Shown here one piece after another: positions 1-11,045 of a stretch of 64,000 nucleotides of DNA. The position numbers were made by a program, and so were the translations under genes. Numbering within the stretch: the first letter of the stretch is position 1; each line of letters begins with the position of its first letter. The notes beneath the pieces were generated by a model. The model saw only the letters and a list, made by a program, of their open reading frames with translations, searched no databases and had not been told where the DNA came from. Origin of the DNA: Desmodus rotundus (taxonomy: Eukaryota; Chordata; Mammalia; Chiroptera; Phyllostomidae); NCBI RefSeq assembly GCF_022682495.2, contig NC_071398.1:83781193-83845192 (forward strand), given 5' to 3'.

Positions 1-979
1 TGTCTCTGGCTAAAACTCGGGTTGTGTTTTTGAGAAGTGCAAGAAGAGAAGATTGGTAGTCAACAGTGGTAGACACTAAGTAGAAGTTCAGAAACATTTA
101 GGAAATTACAACATTGCTTCACATTTCAAAATGAAAAACATTTAAGATGTATTAAAATACTTGAAGGGGCAGGTGGTATAGTTGAAGGTCAGAGACCGGG
201 GTCCGGCAGTCTGTACTAGCTGAAATTCTATTTACGTTCCAGACGGTTACACTGGCCGGAACTTGAGACAATTCCAGGGAAAACGAGTACAATTTCTTTT
301 CATCGCATAATTAAAATGAACAGATTTCGTCTTTCTTGAACTTTTGAAATGTGTATTATTCTGCCATTTTCAGTAGTAGTTAGTACCAGAAATAATAAGA
401 CTTTTAAATTCAAATTAAAAATAGTGTATGTTACAGAAAACAAGTATTTGGCTGCAAATATTTTGAGGCCTTTGTATTTATACTTTTGTATTTCACATTT
501 CCATTGATTTTCGGCCTAAATGTGTTTACATTCTATTACGGATGGGGGTATTTTAGAACGAACTCTGAAAATGGGACCGGTTTTTCAGTAGCATTATACT
601 TAAATTATTTATGTTCTTCTGTTCTCCAGCCTAATGTTGAGCTGTCAGTTACATTGTTCATAATGTTGAAAGTAAAATTTAGTAGTTTCCTACACGTTGA
701 AATTCTCATTATAAAAACATATCCCAACTTCCTCAAAATTGTGATGGTGAATATTAAGTTCTGTCTCTTTATGCTAAGTTTTTGAGTTTAACCTACCACT
801 TAAAACTACCGTGGCCCTGTAGAGTGGCTTGCACTTGTAGTAGACTGTTAATTATTATTACTTTCTTTGTGATATCAAATCAAAACAGTTCTCACATCAT
901 CCTTCTATCAGGTATTTATGTACATGCTAGATTAAGTAATAGAGTTAAAACTGAAAACGTTTAAATTTGCTTTTCTTAG
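1..979 (+). other. SYT14: SYT14 intron, 3' part, ending in a splice acceptor
   Basis: This stretch lies immediately 5' of the first visible SYT14 coding exon. It ends with a pyrimidine-rich tract and AG (tttgcttttcttag, AG at 978-979). I see no coding exon in it. A strongly decayed MIR-like stretch may lie at about 176-330 on the minus strand, where words like those flanking a MIR core occur, but the match is weak. The upstream SYT14 exons (N-terminal transmembrane and linker parts) must lie before this window. Confidence 0.75.
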
Positions 980-1429
980 GATATGTCAGCTCAAGGATCA
1001 TCTTCACAGCTTCCTAAACCTTTTGATCCTGAGCCAGAAGCTAAATATGGCACACTGGATGTGACTTTTGACTATGACTCACAAGAACAGAAGCTTCTGG
1101 TAACAGTGACAGCTGTCACAGATATCCCAACATATAACAGGACAGGTGGCAACTCATGGCAAGTACACCTTGTTCTTCTACCTATAAAGAAACAGAGAGC
1201 AAAAACGAGCATCCAGAGAGGACCATGCCCTGTCTTCACAGAAACATTCAAATTTAACCATGTTGAATCTGAGATGATTGGAAATTATGCGGTTCGATTT
1301 AGACTGTATGGTGTACATCGCATGAAAAAAGAAAAGATTGTGGGGGAAAAGATTTTTTATTTAACAAAATTGAATCTTCAAGGGAAAATGTCACTACCTG
1401 TGATATTGGAACCTTCTTACAATCATTCT
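980..1429 (+). CDS. SYT14: SYT14 coding exon: C2A domain of synaptotagmin-14
   Basis: A 450-bp exon, 150 codons in phase 0, reading DMSAQGSSSQLPKPFDPEPE and then a full C2 domain (about residues 24-140 of the exon). It is bounded by an AG acceptor at 978-979 and a GTGAGT donor from 1430. The open frame continues a few codons into the intron, but the in-frame join to the exon at 58978 (NHS|GCDSQM) fixes the end at 1429. SYT14 is a membrane-trafficking protein of the synaptotagmin family. The C2A loops lack the canonical calcium-binding aspartates: loop 1 reads PTYNRTGGNSW where classical members have two Asp, and loop 3 reads YGVHRMKKEK where they have three. Calcium-independent behaviour is expected, in line with what is known of SYT14 and SYT16. 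The wording of the linker and C2B exons favours SYT14 over its paralogue SYT16. The intact intron structure argues against a processed pseudogene. Confidence 0.96.
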
Positions 1430-2984
1430 GTGAGTATCTGATCGAATAGCCCACATGCGGTTAAGTTCATGGTATGCACAATTTTAATACGATATACCCA
1501 ACATCCTTTTCATTCTATTTTTACATAGTAATACTACCTTTACAAAATTTCTAAGCCCTGAATAGGTAGGTATAAATTTTTCTCATCCATAAAAGTTGCC
1601 CTTGAAGATTATATATGGTTTATTTTATATATGATGTGTTTTTATGCTTCACAGAGTCTATCCCAGTATCTTAAACACTTGATCCTTTGTTAAATATTTA
1701 TTAGATGGTTGATTATGACATCAGCTGAACGCCATATAGAATACATTGTTTCCTTTCCAGGCCAGAAGTAGGTGATGCATTAAGAACTATCTAGCTCCAT
1801 ATCTTCTTCGATCCTGTTTGCTTGTGGAGAAGAGGTGCTGCTGCCTAGATCGTGACTGACTGTCTTTCCAGAACTGCTATGAAATAATTTTTAAAGGTTC
1901 AAAAACAGTGGCCTTGTTATATTTTCCACCCTTTTAAACAAAGGTTTTGTAGTATTTGTGGAAGAATACTTAAATATGGTGCTATGAGCTGCTGTTCCTT
2001 TCCTCTTTTTCCTCTAGGTTCTGATCATACACTGTGTGTGTGTGTGTGTGTGTGTGTGTCTCCCACAATTTTTAACTAAATTCCCACCAGGCATTGCAGA
2101 TCACCAGAGAGCCGCACTGTTTATTTCAACCAGGGGGATGCATTATGCCACATAGTTACTTAGATTATGAGAAAATCTGTGATATGCTGTAAATGTAAAT
2201 TATGAATTATATTTACTCATCTCTGTTATACTGACTAAAAACATTTTTATATTGTAAATATACAGATTTCAGAATAGATTTATATTTTAAAACAATAGTA
2301 TCATATTTCAGGGTTGTTTTTAAGCTTTTAAATGTGTAAGCGTAAGTCTGAGATTAGAGTCTCACTGAATTTATGCCATGCAGCATTTGGTCTTAAAGGA
2401 CCGTCATTCACAACAGAACCCCATGCCATTTTAGCTACTCATCACTCAGACTAAATAATGAGAAAGTTTTAAAAAATCGTAGTAAGAATGGCACAATATT
2501 TAATTGACCTTCAGTTTTTTCTCTCCTCTGATAAATTGCTGATTTCATTTTTTTAAAAGGCATTTCCTAAAATTGTCCATTCTGAAATTTAAAGTTGTAA
2601 CAAGTTATCAGTTTTCCTACTAAAGGCTAAATATTATCCTACAAACCCACAGGGATATACTGTATTTACTGCCACCTTTTGGTTTTTAAATTTTTAAATG
2701 TTGACGTGTTGGTGGTTGATAATTTGTCTCTTTAGTTACAGAGGTCCATAAATAGGAAGAACTTTGCCCAAGAGTTGTTACATCTAGAGCCATGATTTAG
2801 ATAAGAGCAGATGATTTGGATGAGATTTTGGACTTTGAGATGATGAGATTTAGATTCATGTGTTGGGTCTTTTTACTTTGAACTGATAATGTAGTAGGAT
2901 GAGACTTTGAAGAACCTTAACTAGGGTGAATACACTTTATGTGTCAGAGGTATGTGAACCATGGGGGCCAGAGGGCAGACTGTG
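1430..2984. other. Intronic sequence, mostly unassigned
   Basis: AT-rich intronic DNA following the C2A exon. Apart from the short TG repeat at 2033-2059 I recognise no element and no credible coding sequence. Low complexity is modest. Confidence 0.5.
2033..2059. repeat. (TG)n microsatellite
   Basis: An uninterrupted run of TG dinucleotides, about 13 units. It is a simple repeat likely to be length-polymorphic. Confidence 0.95.
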
Positions 2985-3597
2985 CAGGCAGAATTCTAAA
3001 ATGGTCCTCATGACCTTCATTCCCTAGTGTTACTCCTGTGATTATGTTATATTAAGTGGCAAAAGGATTTTGAAGAGGTAATCAAGGTTATTAGTCAGTT
3101 GACATTAAGATAATGTATTATCTGGGTGGGCCTAACTCCATGATGTGAACCTTTTAAAAGCAAAGAGTTTCTCTGATTGGTAGCAGAAAAAGTTGACTTA
3201 CAGCGTGAGGGTGAATCAGCATGAAGTTCTTTGTTGCTGAGGTGGACTGGGTGGTGGTAGAAGGACCTAAGAGTGGCCTTGAGGAGCTGAGGGGGAGGCC
3301 TCTAAGAGCTCTGGCCAACTGCCAGCAAGAATGTAGGGATCTCAGTCCTACAAGTGCAAGGAACTGAATCTGGCCAGCACCTGAGTGAAGAACTTAGAAG
3401 AAGATTCTTTTCCCACAGCTGGGTAAGAGCCCAGCTGAGCCAGCACCTTGATCACAGCCTTGTAAGATCCGTAACAGAGAACCCTGTTGCACCCACCCAG
3501 ACTTTTGACCTGCAGAAACAGTGACATAGTAAATGGATATTTTTAAACCTATGAAGATTGAAATAACTTACTACACTTCAGTAGAAAACTGATACTG
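2985..3597 (+). mobile_element. Ancient LTR-like relic, probably ERVL/MaLR class
   Basis: The stretch begins GGCAGAATTCTAAAATGG and runs to a terminal part with an aaacagtgacatagtaaatg block followed by aactgatactgac. This order of words resembles the 3' end of mammalian MaLR/MLT1-type LTRs (agataataaatg ... aactgatac). No internal region or coding sequence of a retrovirus accompanies it, so it would be a solo LTR. It is heavily diverged and the family is tentative. The HAL1 copy A begins directly at its 3' end. Confidence 0.4.
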
Positions 3598-4269
3598 ACT
3601 TCCAGTCAAGATGGAAATGTAGATAGCCACACTTTGCCTCGTTGCACAACCATAGAAAGAATTACAACCAGATCTCAAAACGAATTAATACCCAGAACCG
3701 TCAGAAAATCGAGCTGTATGGAAGTCTGACAACCAACGATTTAAAGAAGACACATTCATCCAGATGGGTAGGAGGTGCAGAGTTGCAGAGATGGGCAGAG
3801 AAGGGAAGTGGGAGCGGAATGGTGGCAGCAGTGGTGGTGGAAGGGACAGGAGGAATACCTTGGGAATGGGCTATCCCAGCCCCAGGTCAGGCCACACAGC
3901 TCAGGGTTCCATCACTAGGAAGATAGATCCCCTTTACCTCTGGCTGTAAAAACCAATGGGGATTAGGGCAGCTGAAGAAACTGCCAGATTTTCACCACTT
4001 AAAGGACTAGCATAGACTTAAAACATATGCACACCCACCCACTTCAGGATTCACCACCATGGCAGCAGCTGGAAGGGCGCCAGTCGCACACGGGAAAGGG
4101 GGTGAAGTGACTGAAAATGGGGCGAGTGCCAGGTGAACTGTGAGAAGCCAGGCAGCAGGATTGCCCCTCTCTGAACCCTCTCCACACAGCCACAAAGTGA
4201 TGAAGGGGGTTACCCCACCCTGGCAATTATCTAAGGCTCTGTCCCACACAATTTAAAGATGCCTTTTCT

Positions 4270-4484
4270 TTTTTCTTTCTTTTTTTTTTTAATTTTATTT
4301 ATTTTTAGACAGAGGAGAAGGGAGGGGGAGAGAGAGGGAGAGAAACAATGTGTGGTTGCCTCTCATGCACCCCCATCTGGGGACCTGGCCCGCAACCCAG
4401 GCATGTGCCCTGACTGGGAATCAAACCAGCGACCCTTTGGTTTGCAGGCCTGTGCTCAGTCCACTGTGCTACACCAGCCAGGGC
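4270..4484 (-). mobile_element. VES SINE, full length, inside HAL1 copy A
   Basis: Read on the minus strand it has a tRNA-derived head (gccctggctggtgtagca), a B-box-like ggtttgattcccagtcagg, a GC-rich body, a CTCTCTCC stretch and an A-rich tail. It is flanked by a perfect 16-bp target-site duplication, taaagatgccttttct, at 4254-4269 and 4485-4500. It therefore inserted after HAL1 copy A. Confidence 0.95.
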
Positions 4485-5249
4485 TAAAGATGCCTTTTCT
4501 ACAATAGGACATGCTACTAAGACAGGAAGTAAAAGCAGCTCTACCTAATACACAGACACAAACACAGGGAGGCTGCTAAATTGAGGAGACAAAGAAAAAT
4601 GAAAGAACAGAACAAAACCTCAGAAAAGGAAACAGATAACCGATGCAGAGTTCAACACACTAGTTATCAGGATGCTCAGAGAACTCCTTGAGTATGGCAA
4701 AAAAATAAAGGAAGAAATGAAGAGTACACTAAGGGAAAGAAAGAATAATCCACAGGAAACCAACAGAGAAGGGAAGGAAGCCAGGATTCAGATCAACAAT
4801 TTGAAACATAAGGAAGAGAGAAACATTCAACCAGAGCAAAAAGAAGAAACAGGAGTTTTTTAAAAATGAGGACAGGCTTAGGAACCTCTGGGACATCTCC
4901 AAAAGTACCAACATCCAAATCTTAAGGATGCCAGAAGGAGAAGAGGAAGAGCAAGAAATTGAAAACTTACTTGAAAAAAATAATGAAAGAAAACTTCTTT
5001 AATTTGAAGGAAATAGACACACAAGTCCAGGAAGGACAGAGTCCCAAACAAGTTGGACCCAAAGAGGAACACATCAAGACACATCATAATTAAAATGCCA
5101 AAGGTGAAAAATAAAGAGAAAATCTTAAAAGCAGCAAGAGAAAAGCAGAGCATTAACTACAAAGGAGTTCCCATAAGACTATCAGCTGATTTCTCAAAAG
5201 GAACTTTGCAGGCAAGAAGGGACTGGCAAGAAGTATTCAAAGTGATGAA

Positions 5250-5462
5250 AATGAAGAACAAGCTGACAGTGACCAGAGGGAAGGTAGGAAAAGGAAAGAA
5301 GGGGAAGGGTCAAGTCAAGGAACATGTATAAAGGACCCATGGACAAAGACAATGGTGGGGGGAGGATTGAAAGTGGAAGGTAGGGGTTGGGTAGGGCAGG
5401 AGAGAGTAATGGGGGGAAGTGGGGACAACTATAATTGAACAACATTAAAAAAGAAAAAGAAA
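5250..5462 (+). mobile_element. 5'-truncated L1 3' UTR inserted in HAL1 copy A
   Basis: This block interrupts the ORF1 of HAL1 copy A between codons that are contiguous in copies B, E and F. It matches the 3' UTR of the L1 at 47031-48796 (shared words caaggaacatgtataaagga and gacaactata..ttgaacaac) and ends in an A-rich tail. Only the last 0.2 kb of an L1 is present. Exact ends are uncertain by several bases because both sides are A-rich. Confidence 0.85.
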
Positions 5463-6030
5463 AGACCTACAACCTAGATTACTTTATCCAGCAAAGCTAT
5501 AATTTAGAATCAAAGGGCAGATAAAGTGCTTCCCAAACAAGGTAAAGGTAAAGTAATTCATCATCACCAAGCCATTGTTATATGAACTGTTAAAGGGATT
5601 TATTTAAGGAAAAGAAGATAAAAACCATGAACATTAAAAAGGCAACAAATTCACAACTATCGACAACTGAATCTAAAACAAAGAAAGAAACAAACAAACA
5701 AACTAAGCAAACAACCAGAACCTGAACAGAATCACAGATATGAAGGTCATTTGGAGGTTTTATCAGCTGGGAGGGGGAAGGAGGAGAATGGGGAAATGGT
5801 ACAGGGATTGAGAATCATAAATGTTAGGAACAAAATTGGTGGGGAAGTTAGAATAGCATAGGAAATGGAAGAGCCAAAGAATTTAAATGCACAACCCATG
5901 GACATGAACTAAGGAAAGGATTGTTGGAGGGAACGGGAGTACCTGGTGGAGGGGGGCAAAAGGGGAAAAATTGGGACAACTGTAATAGCACGATCAATAA
6001 ATTATACTTAAAAAATTAAAATAAAAAAGA

Positions 6031-7907
6031 AAGGTTTTGAATTACAAAAAGCAAAAATAAAAAACAAAAGAAAATGAATGCAGTCCACAGGGTGTAAAAT
6101 GTATTACTATCTAGCTCTATAGAAAAAGCTTGCTGACCTCTGCTCTAGACAACTAGGAATCAAAATTGAATATTAGAGGTGCAAATCACTTCTTTGTTGA
6201 GGTGAGTACTCACAAAACATTCTGTAAGCCTGCTTTCCATCTTGGTGGGATATTCTTTACCAGTTTACGAAGTCTCCAGCAAATACCTTTATATAGCTGT
6301 AAACATGTAAGTCAAATCTGAAGGTCTTCCCTATTCTTTTTCTCATGGCTGCTCCCTTAGCATTAACTTGGAGAAATATCGTTTATTTAAAAAAATAATC
6401 TCTCTGTGAGGAAGAAATGTTTATATAAAATTCAATTTTATTTCATTGCCTTCTGTTAAATTTACATAAAGTGGATTTTTAAATAAAAAGCTGTATTTTG
6501 ATCCATTTTTTATAAAATTATTTCTGTTCCTACTATTTGTACATATTTATAGAATGATGTCTGCAAGATGTTTACTTAACAATTTACAGGTGATTTTTAC
6601 ATTTCCATCTTTGTTTATTTCTATATTATTTGGATAATTTATGAAAATCATTTGTCAATTTTTTAAAAATGGAGTCAGAAATGGTCAGGGAATTTGGACC
6701 CTGGTCAGTTTAGTGAAGGTGAAAAAAACAGATCAGTTCCTAGTGAGATTTTTTTTAGGGTAAGCAAAGGAATAAGAGGAAAGATACGGCCTTGTGGAAA
6801 CTTAACTTTTCTTAAGTTCTAATGAGGGTTCTTAATATGTGCCTACTTGTTTATATTTATTAAACCTGGTTCCATATTTTATGTCTGTGTGAATACGGAG
6901 AAGTTATAGGAAGTAGACATGGGAGTGGGTGGGACTGTCTCAGGAGTGAGAAGAGTGGGTCCTCAGGAACACCTAGATTTAAAGATTGAAGAAAGGGAGC
7001 GGTAGGGTGGGAAGAAAGAGGTAGTAAAATGTCACACAAACCACGAATGAAGTTATGACGGAAGATACAATCAACGTTGTCAAATGCTGCCTAGGGGACC
7101 CATATTGAAACCTGTGCACTGCATTTAGGATATGGAGGTAATGGGTAGCCTTAGAAGGACCAGTGTTGGTGAGGTTGCAGAGGCCAGATTCCAAACTAGG
7201 CTGGCAATCATGTAGACAACTCTTCTACCAAATTTGGCTGTGAAAACATAGAGGACTTATTTGGAAAGTGGGGGTTCTGGAAAGATGTTTTTCAGATTAA
7301 GAGAGACTTGGTCATGTTTAAATACTAAGCAAATGTTGAAATAAAAAGATGGAGTGTAAGCTATAGGAGAGGTAATTGAAGAAAGATATGAATTGATGTG
7401 TCTGGGATGAGCAGAGAAGCAAAAATATTTTCAAGAGATTTATTGAAATTATGGACCATCAAATCTAAGTGGAATAAAGAGAGGTGAAGCTAGAAAGGAA
7501 TTGCTAGGCAGGGGGGGAAGTAAGAACGTTAGTGGACTCTAAGTCCCAAAGACATCAAGGAACACCTATGAGGAGTGGTTGAAGAAGAAATAAGGAAAGT
7601 TCGGGGGCTGTGGTTAGAAAGGAGAATGTTTTAACTTAATGTGATGAGATGACAAGGGTCCAGAGTGTGATGGTGGAAATGCACATCAGAGATGAAATGA
7701 AAGGTGAACTCACTGGAGATGGGTAAGTTGGCCAAGAAAGGCCAGAATTTTGGGTGGGTTATGCACAGGGATTTTGAAGTCACAAAAGATGGTGGCAGAA
7801 ATTTAAATGTAAAAGAAGATTGAATTAAGGGTTATTGTTCTCAAGGAATGAAGGAGAAATGTTTAGGGAATGAAGATGAAATTTTCAGGATAAGTTTACT
7901 TCAGGAT
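6031..7907. other. Intronic sequence without recognised elements
   Basis: AT-rich up to about 6900, then a purine-rich stretch (about 6900-7880) with many AGGAGA/GAAGGA words resembling decayed mammalian interspersed sequence. I could not assign it to a family and no coding sequence is supported. Confidence 0.4.
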
Positions 7908-8030
7908 GAAGTTTACTTCTTCCTTTCCAATTTGGATGCCTTTTCTTTCTTTTTCTTGTCTGCTTGCTATGGCTAGGACTTCCAATACTATATTGGATAA
8001 TAGTGGTGAGAGGGAGTATTCAAATGTCAA
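7908..8030 (-). mobile_element. L1 ORF2 fragment, antisense
   Basis: Contains ttcctttccaatttggatgc and ctatggctaggacttcca, which correspond in antisense to the reverse transcriptase region of mammalian L1 ORF2. It is only about 120 bp, an old relic. Confidence 0.65.
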
Positions 8031-8269
8031 TTACAATCATAATTTGACTATTAAAATCTCAGATGTTATTTAAAGCCTAATTTAAATCCCACCTCTATAG
8101 AAATTTGTTTGATTTTTTCTAATATAATTTAACTAGTTGATCTTTATCTTTGTATACCAAATATTTAGTACTGATTATTGCTTTATAAATGTTGAATGGA
8201 TCAATGGGTGAATGGGTGCATATGGTGCATATTATTTCTAAGTTACTGCTTCTGGTGGGGGTTTTTTTT

Positions 8270-8425
8270 GGCAGCTAATTATGCTGTCTTTTTTATCAGA
8301 CTTGTTCTCTGTCTTAGATTTTAAACTTTGAGAAGAGAGCGTATGTGTTTTACTTTGATGGTATTTTTCATGGAACCTAGAACATAGGTATTTAATGAAT
8401 ACTTGTTAAATTGATTTATCAACAT
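8270..8425 (+). mobile_element. L2 (LINE-2) 3'-end relic
   Basis: The order of words resembles the L2 3' UTR: a tagattttaaactttgag block, then gaacctagaacataggtatt and taatgaatacttgttaaatt. Strongly diverged. Confidence 0.5.
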
Positions 8426-8500
8426 GTTCAGATAAACTCGATCATTTTAAAATTTTAAGTTCCATATATATAAAATTACCTGATAGGTCCCAGTGTCTTT

Positions 8501-8547
8501 TGGTTTATAGGCTGGTGCTCAATCCACTGAGCCACAGCAGCCAGGGC
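8501..8547 (-). mobile_element. Tailless 47-bp VES SINE head with target duplication
   Basis: On the minus strand this is only the first 47 bp of a VES SINE (gccctggctgctgtggctca and on to the ataaaccaa end). It lacks the body, the CT stretch and the A tail. It is flanked by 15-bp repeats: ggtcccagtgtcttt at 8486-8500 and ggtcccagtatcttt at 8548-8562, one mismatch. The target duplication shows it inserted in this shortened state and was not later deleted. Confidence 0.85.
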
Positions 8548-8562
8548 GGTCCCAGTATCTTT

Positions 8563-9726
8563 AAAAACAGTCCTATTGGGAGTCTTTTTTGACCTGGATC
8601 AAATAAGTGTGCATCTCAGGGCAAATAAGAACACATCAGGACTCATTTTATTTTTAAATAATTGATGAATTAGGGACATACGTGCTTTGTGATTTCACCT
8701 TCAGGAGTGTATAATGCCACAGTTTCCTAAGAGTGACCAGACTTCCTCCAGACCTAACTGCAGTGTTGATCTTCTTTTAATAACTTGTAATTTCAGCTTT
8801 TAATTTCTAAAATCCCTGCATCTCAAACATAGCCTGTTTTTATGTTAGTGCATTGAACTAATTTAGTTTGATTTTAGTACTACTACTTTTATTTCTAAGA
8901 GAGGTAAATTATTGCTTCTGTCTATAATTGAAATATGTATCCCTTTGTGAATCATACTTTAGGCTACATTAGCAAATTTCACTTAAAACTTAGCTTTTAC
9001 CCACTTTAATATTCACTATAATTCATGTACTACCATTATCAATAAAGATCTACATTTTTCTAAATGTAGATTACACTTCATCCTAAAGCAATTTAAAATA
9101 AACACTTCATGATGAACTAACCATCACAGGTAAAAATCACTGCGTGGTGGAGAAGCTGCCTGGGTACGATTCCGCTCCCTAGACAGCAACAGTAGTGAGT
9201 CATGGGCCACTTAAAACCAGTTGCAGACTCACTGAGACACGGTTATTCAAAGGGAAATTAAGGGAGCCTGTTGCTGGTGGAGAGGAATAACAAGTCTCAC
9301 AAGGACTGTTATCAGATAAATCTTTCAATGAAACGGAGAGGCTAAATTAGAGCAGAAAAGGGAGCTTTTTGTGTGTAAATTAGATTCTTAGTTTGCAGGA
9401 TAAAAAGAAGTCAACTTTAAATGTTAAGCCTTAATAAATTTTGAAAAATGCAAGAAATTGAGTGAGGAAACTGAAAATGTGTGAGTAAACCTTTTAGTAT
9501 TTAGTGCAGAGAATAAAATACTTGGAGCAACTCACTGGCATTCTTTTAGCTGAACTATCCAAGTGCTAATCTATAAACTGCCAAGTACTGCCCCATATAT
9601 TCTGTTTAGTGTATTTTATTTTTTAAAGAAATAAACCAGCAAATTAAAAGATAAGCTTAAAGTACTTTCCTCTCCTGCTGTATTTTATTTTATGCAATTA
9701 ACTTTAACAGTCTGATTACAGTGGCC
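8563..9726. other. Intronic sequence without recognised elements
   Basis: AT-rich intronic DNA. I see no coding sequence, RNA gene or clear repeat family in it. Confidence 0.45.
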
Positions 9727-11045
9727 TACAGTTTGATATCAGGTATTGTGATCCTTCCTACTTTGTTTTTCTTCCTCAATATTGCTGAAGCTATTTGGGG
9801 TCTTTTTTGTTTCCATACAAAGTTTTGAAATATTTGTTTTAGATCTGTGAAATATGCCATTGGCATTTTAATAGGAATTGCATTGAATCTATAGATTGCT
9901 TTGGGCAGTATGGACATTTTAATGATGTTAATTCTTCCAATCCATGAACATGATATACACTTCCATTTATTTGTCTTCCTTAATTTCTTTCTTCAGTGTT
10001 CTCAGTTTTCCGAGTATATGTCTTTTACCTCCTTGGTTAAATTTATTCCTAGGTACTTTATTTTTCTTGTTGCTGTAGTAACTAGGATTTTTTCCCCCAA
10101 TTTCTGTTTGATATTTCATTGTTCTCTGAAATATATAAAGAACTCATATGACCTAACACCAGGAAGAAAAACAATCCAATTAAATAGGCAAAGGACCTGA
10201 ATAGACACTTCTCCAAGGAGAACATACAGATGGGCCATAGACATATGAAAAAATGCTCAACATCACTAGCCATTAAGAGAGATGCAAATTAAAACCACAG
10301 TGAGATACCACCTCACACCTGTCATAACGGCTGTCATCAGTAAATCAAACAAGTACTGGCAGGGATGCGGAGTAAAGGGAAAGTTACTGCACTATTGGTG
10401 GGAATGCAGACTGGTGCAGCCACTGTGGAAACACTATGGAATTTCCTCAAAAAACTAAAAATGGAACTGCCTTTTGACCCAGTGATTTCACTGCTGGGAA
10501 TATAGCCTAAGAATTCCAAATTACCAATTCAAAAGAATTTATGCACCGCTATGTTTATAGCAGTGCTATTTACAATAGCCAAGTACTGGAAACATCCTAG
10601 GTGCCCCTGAGTAAGTGAGTGGATCAAAAAACTGTGGTACATTTACACAGTGGAATACTACACAGCGGAAAGAAAGAAAGAACTATCATTTTGCCAGCAT
10701 CGATGGAAATGGAGAATATCATGCTAAGTGAAATAAGCCAGTTGCTGAAAGACAAATACCATATAATCTCACTTATAAGAGGAATCTAATGAACAAAATA
10801 AACTAACGAACAAAATAGAACCACAGGCAGGCATGGAAAGATGGAATAGTATGACAGTGACTGGAGGGGACAGTGCAGATAATGGTGGAAAGAAGGGGAA
10901 GGGACTAGTCAAAAAACATGTGTGAATGATTCATGAATATGGATAACAGTGTGGAAATTGGCTGTAGGAGCAGGGGAAGGATGGGCAGAGGAGGACAAAG
11001 GGGGAAATTGGGACAATTGTAATAGAATAACAATAAAAAATGATT
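9727..11045 (+). mobile_element. L1 with inverted 5' part (twin-primed insertion)
   Basis: Positions 9727 to about 10127 carry L1 ORF2 in antisense: the minus strand translates to [19 protein letters not shown] and continues [14 protein letters not shown], a well-known ORF2 segment. From about 10128 to 11045 the element runs in sense through the C-terminal end of ORF2 ([19 protein letters not shown]), the 3' UTR and a short aataaaaaa end. One L1 insertion in two opposite halves is the signature of twin priming. The ORF2 region between the two halves is missing. The coding sequence has several stops. The 3' end abuts HAL1 copy B. Confidence 0.85.

Larger units (their letters stand above)
3598..6030 (+). 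mobile_element. HAL1 (half-L1) copy A, short-leader type, broken
   Basis: Starts with ACTTCCAGTCAAGATGG, which matches the start of copy E. A leader of about 0.75 kb precedes an L1-like ORF1: an N-terminal piece (4672-4863) and a C-terminal piece (5053-5251) with RHIIIKMPKVK and KGVPIRLSADFS, the conserved signature of the L1 ORF1 protein C-terminal half. ORF1 ends near 5606, followed at once by a 3' tail of about 0.4 kb ending in gggacaactgtaatagca and an A-rich end. There is no endonuclease or reverse transcriptase region, so this is a half-L1. It is interrupted by a VES SINE (4270-4484) and by an L1 3' end (about 5250-5462). Stops and frameshifts make it inactive. Confidence 0.85.

Noticed and set aside
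983..1441. Reading the C2A frame as a complete small protein ending at 1441
   Set aside because: The last codons lie beyond a GTGAGT donor, and joining at 1429 to 58978 gives the expected synaptotagmin-14 continuation.
2985..3597. Endogenous retrovirus with coding regions
   Set aside because: Only an LTR-like relic is visible; no gag, pol or env sequence was found nearby or elsewhere in the window.
4270..4484. Possible tRNA gene from the A- and B-box-like words in SINE heads
   Set aside because: The tRNA-like head is part of a VES SINE with body, A-rich tail and target duplication; it does not close into a complete cloverleaf as a separate gene.
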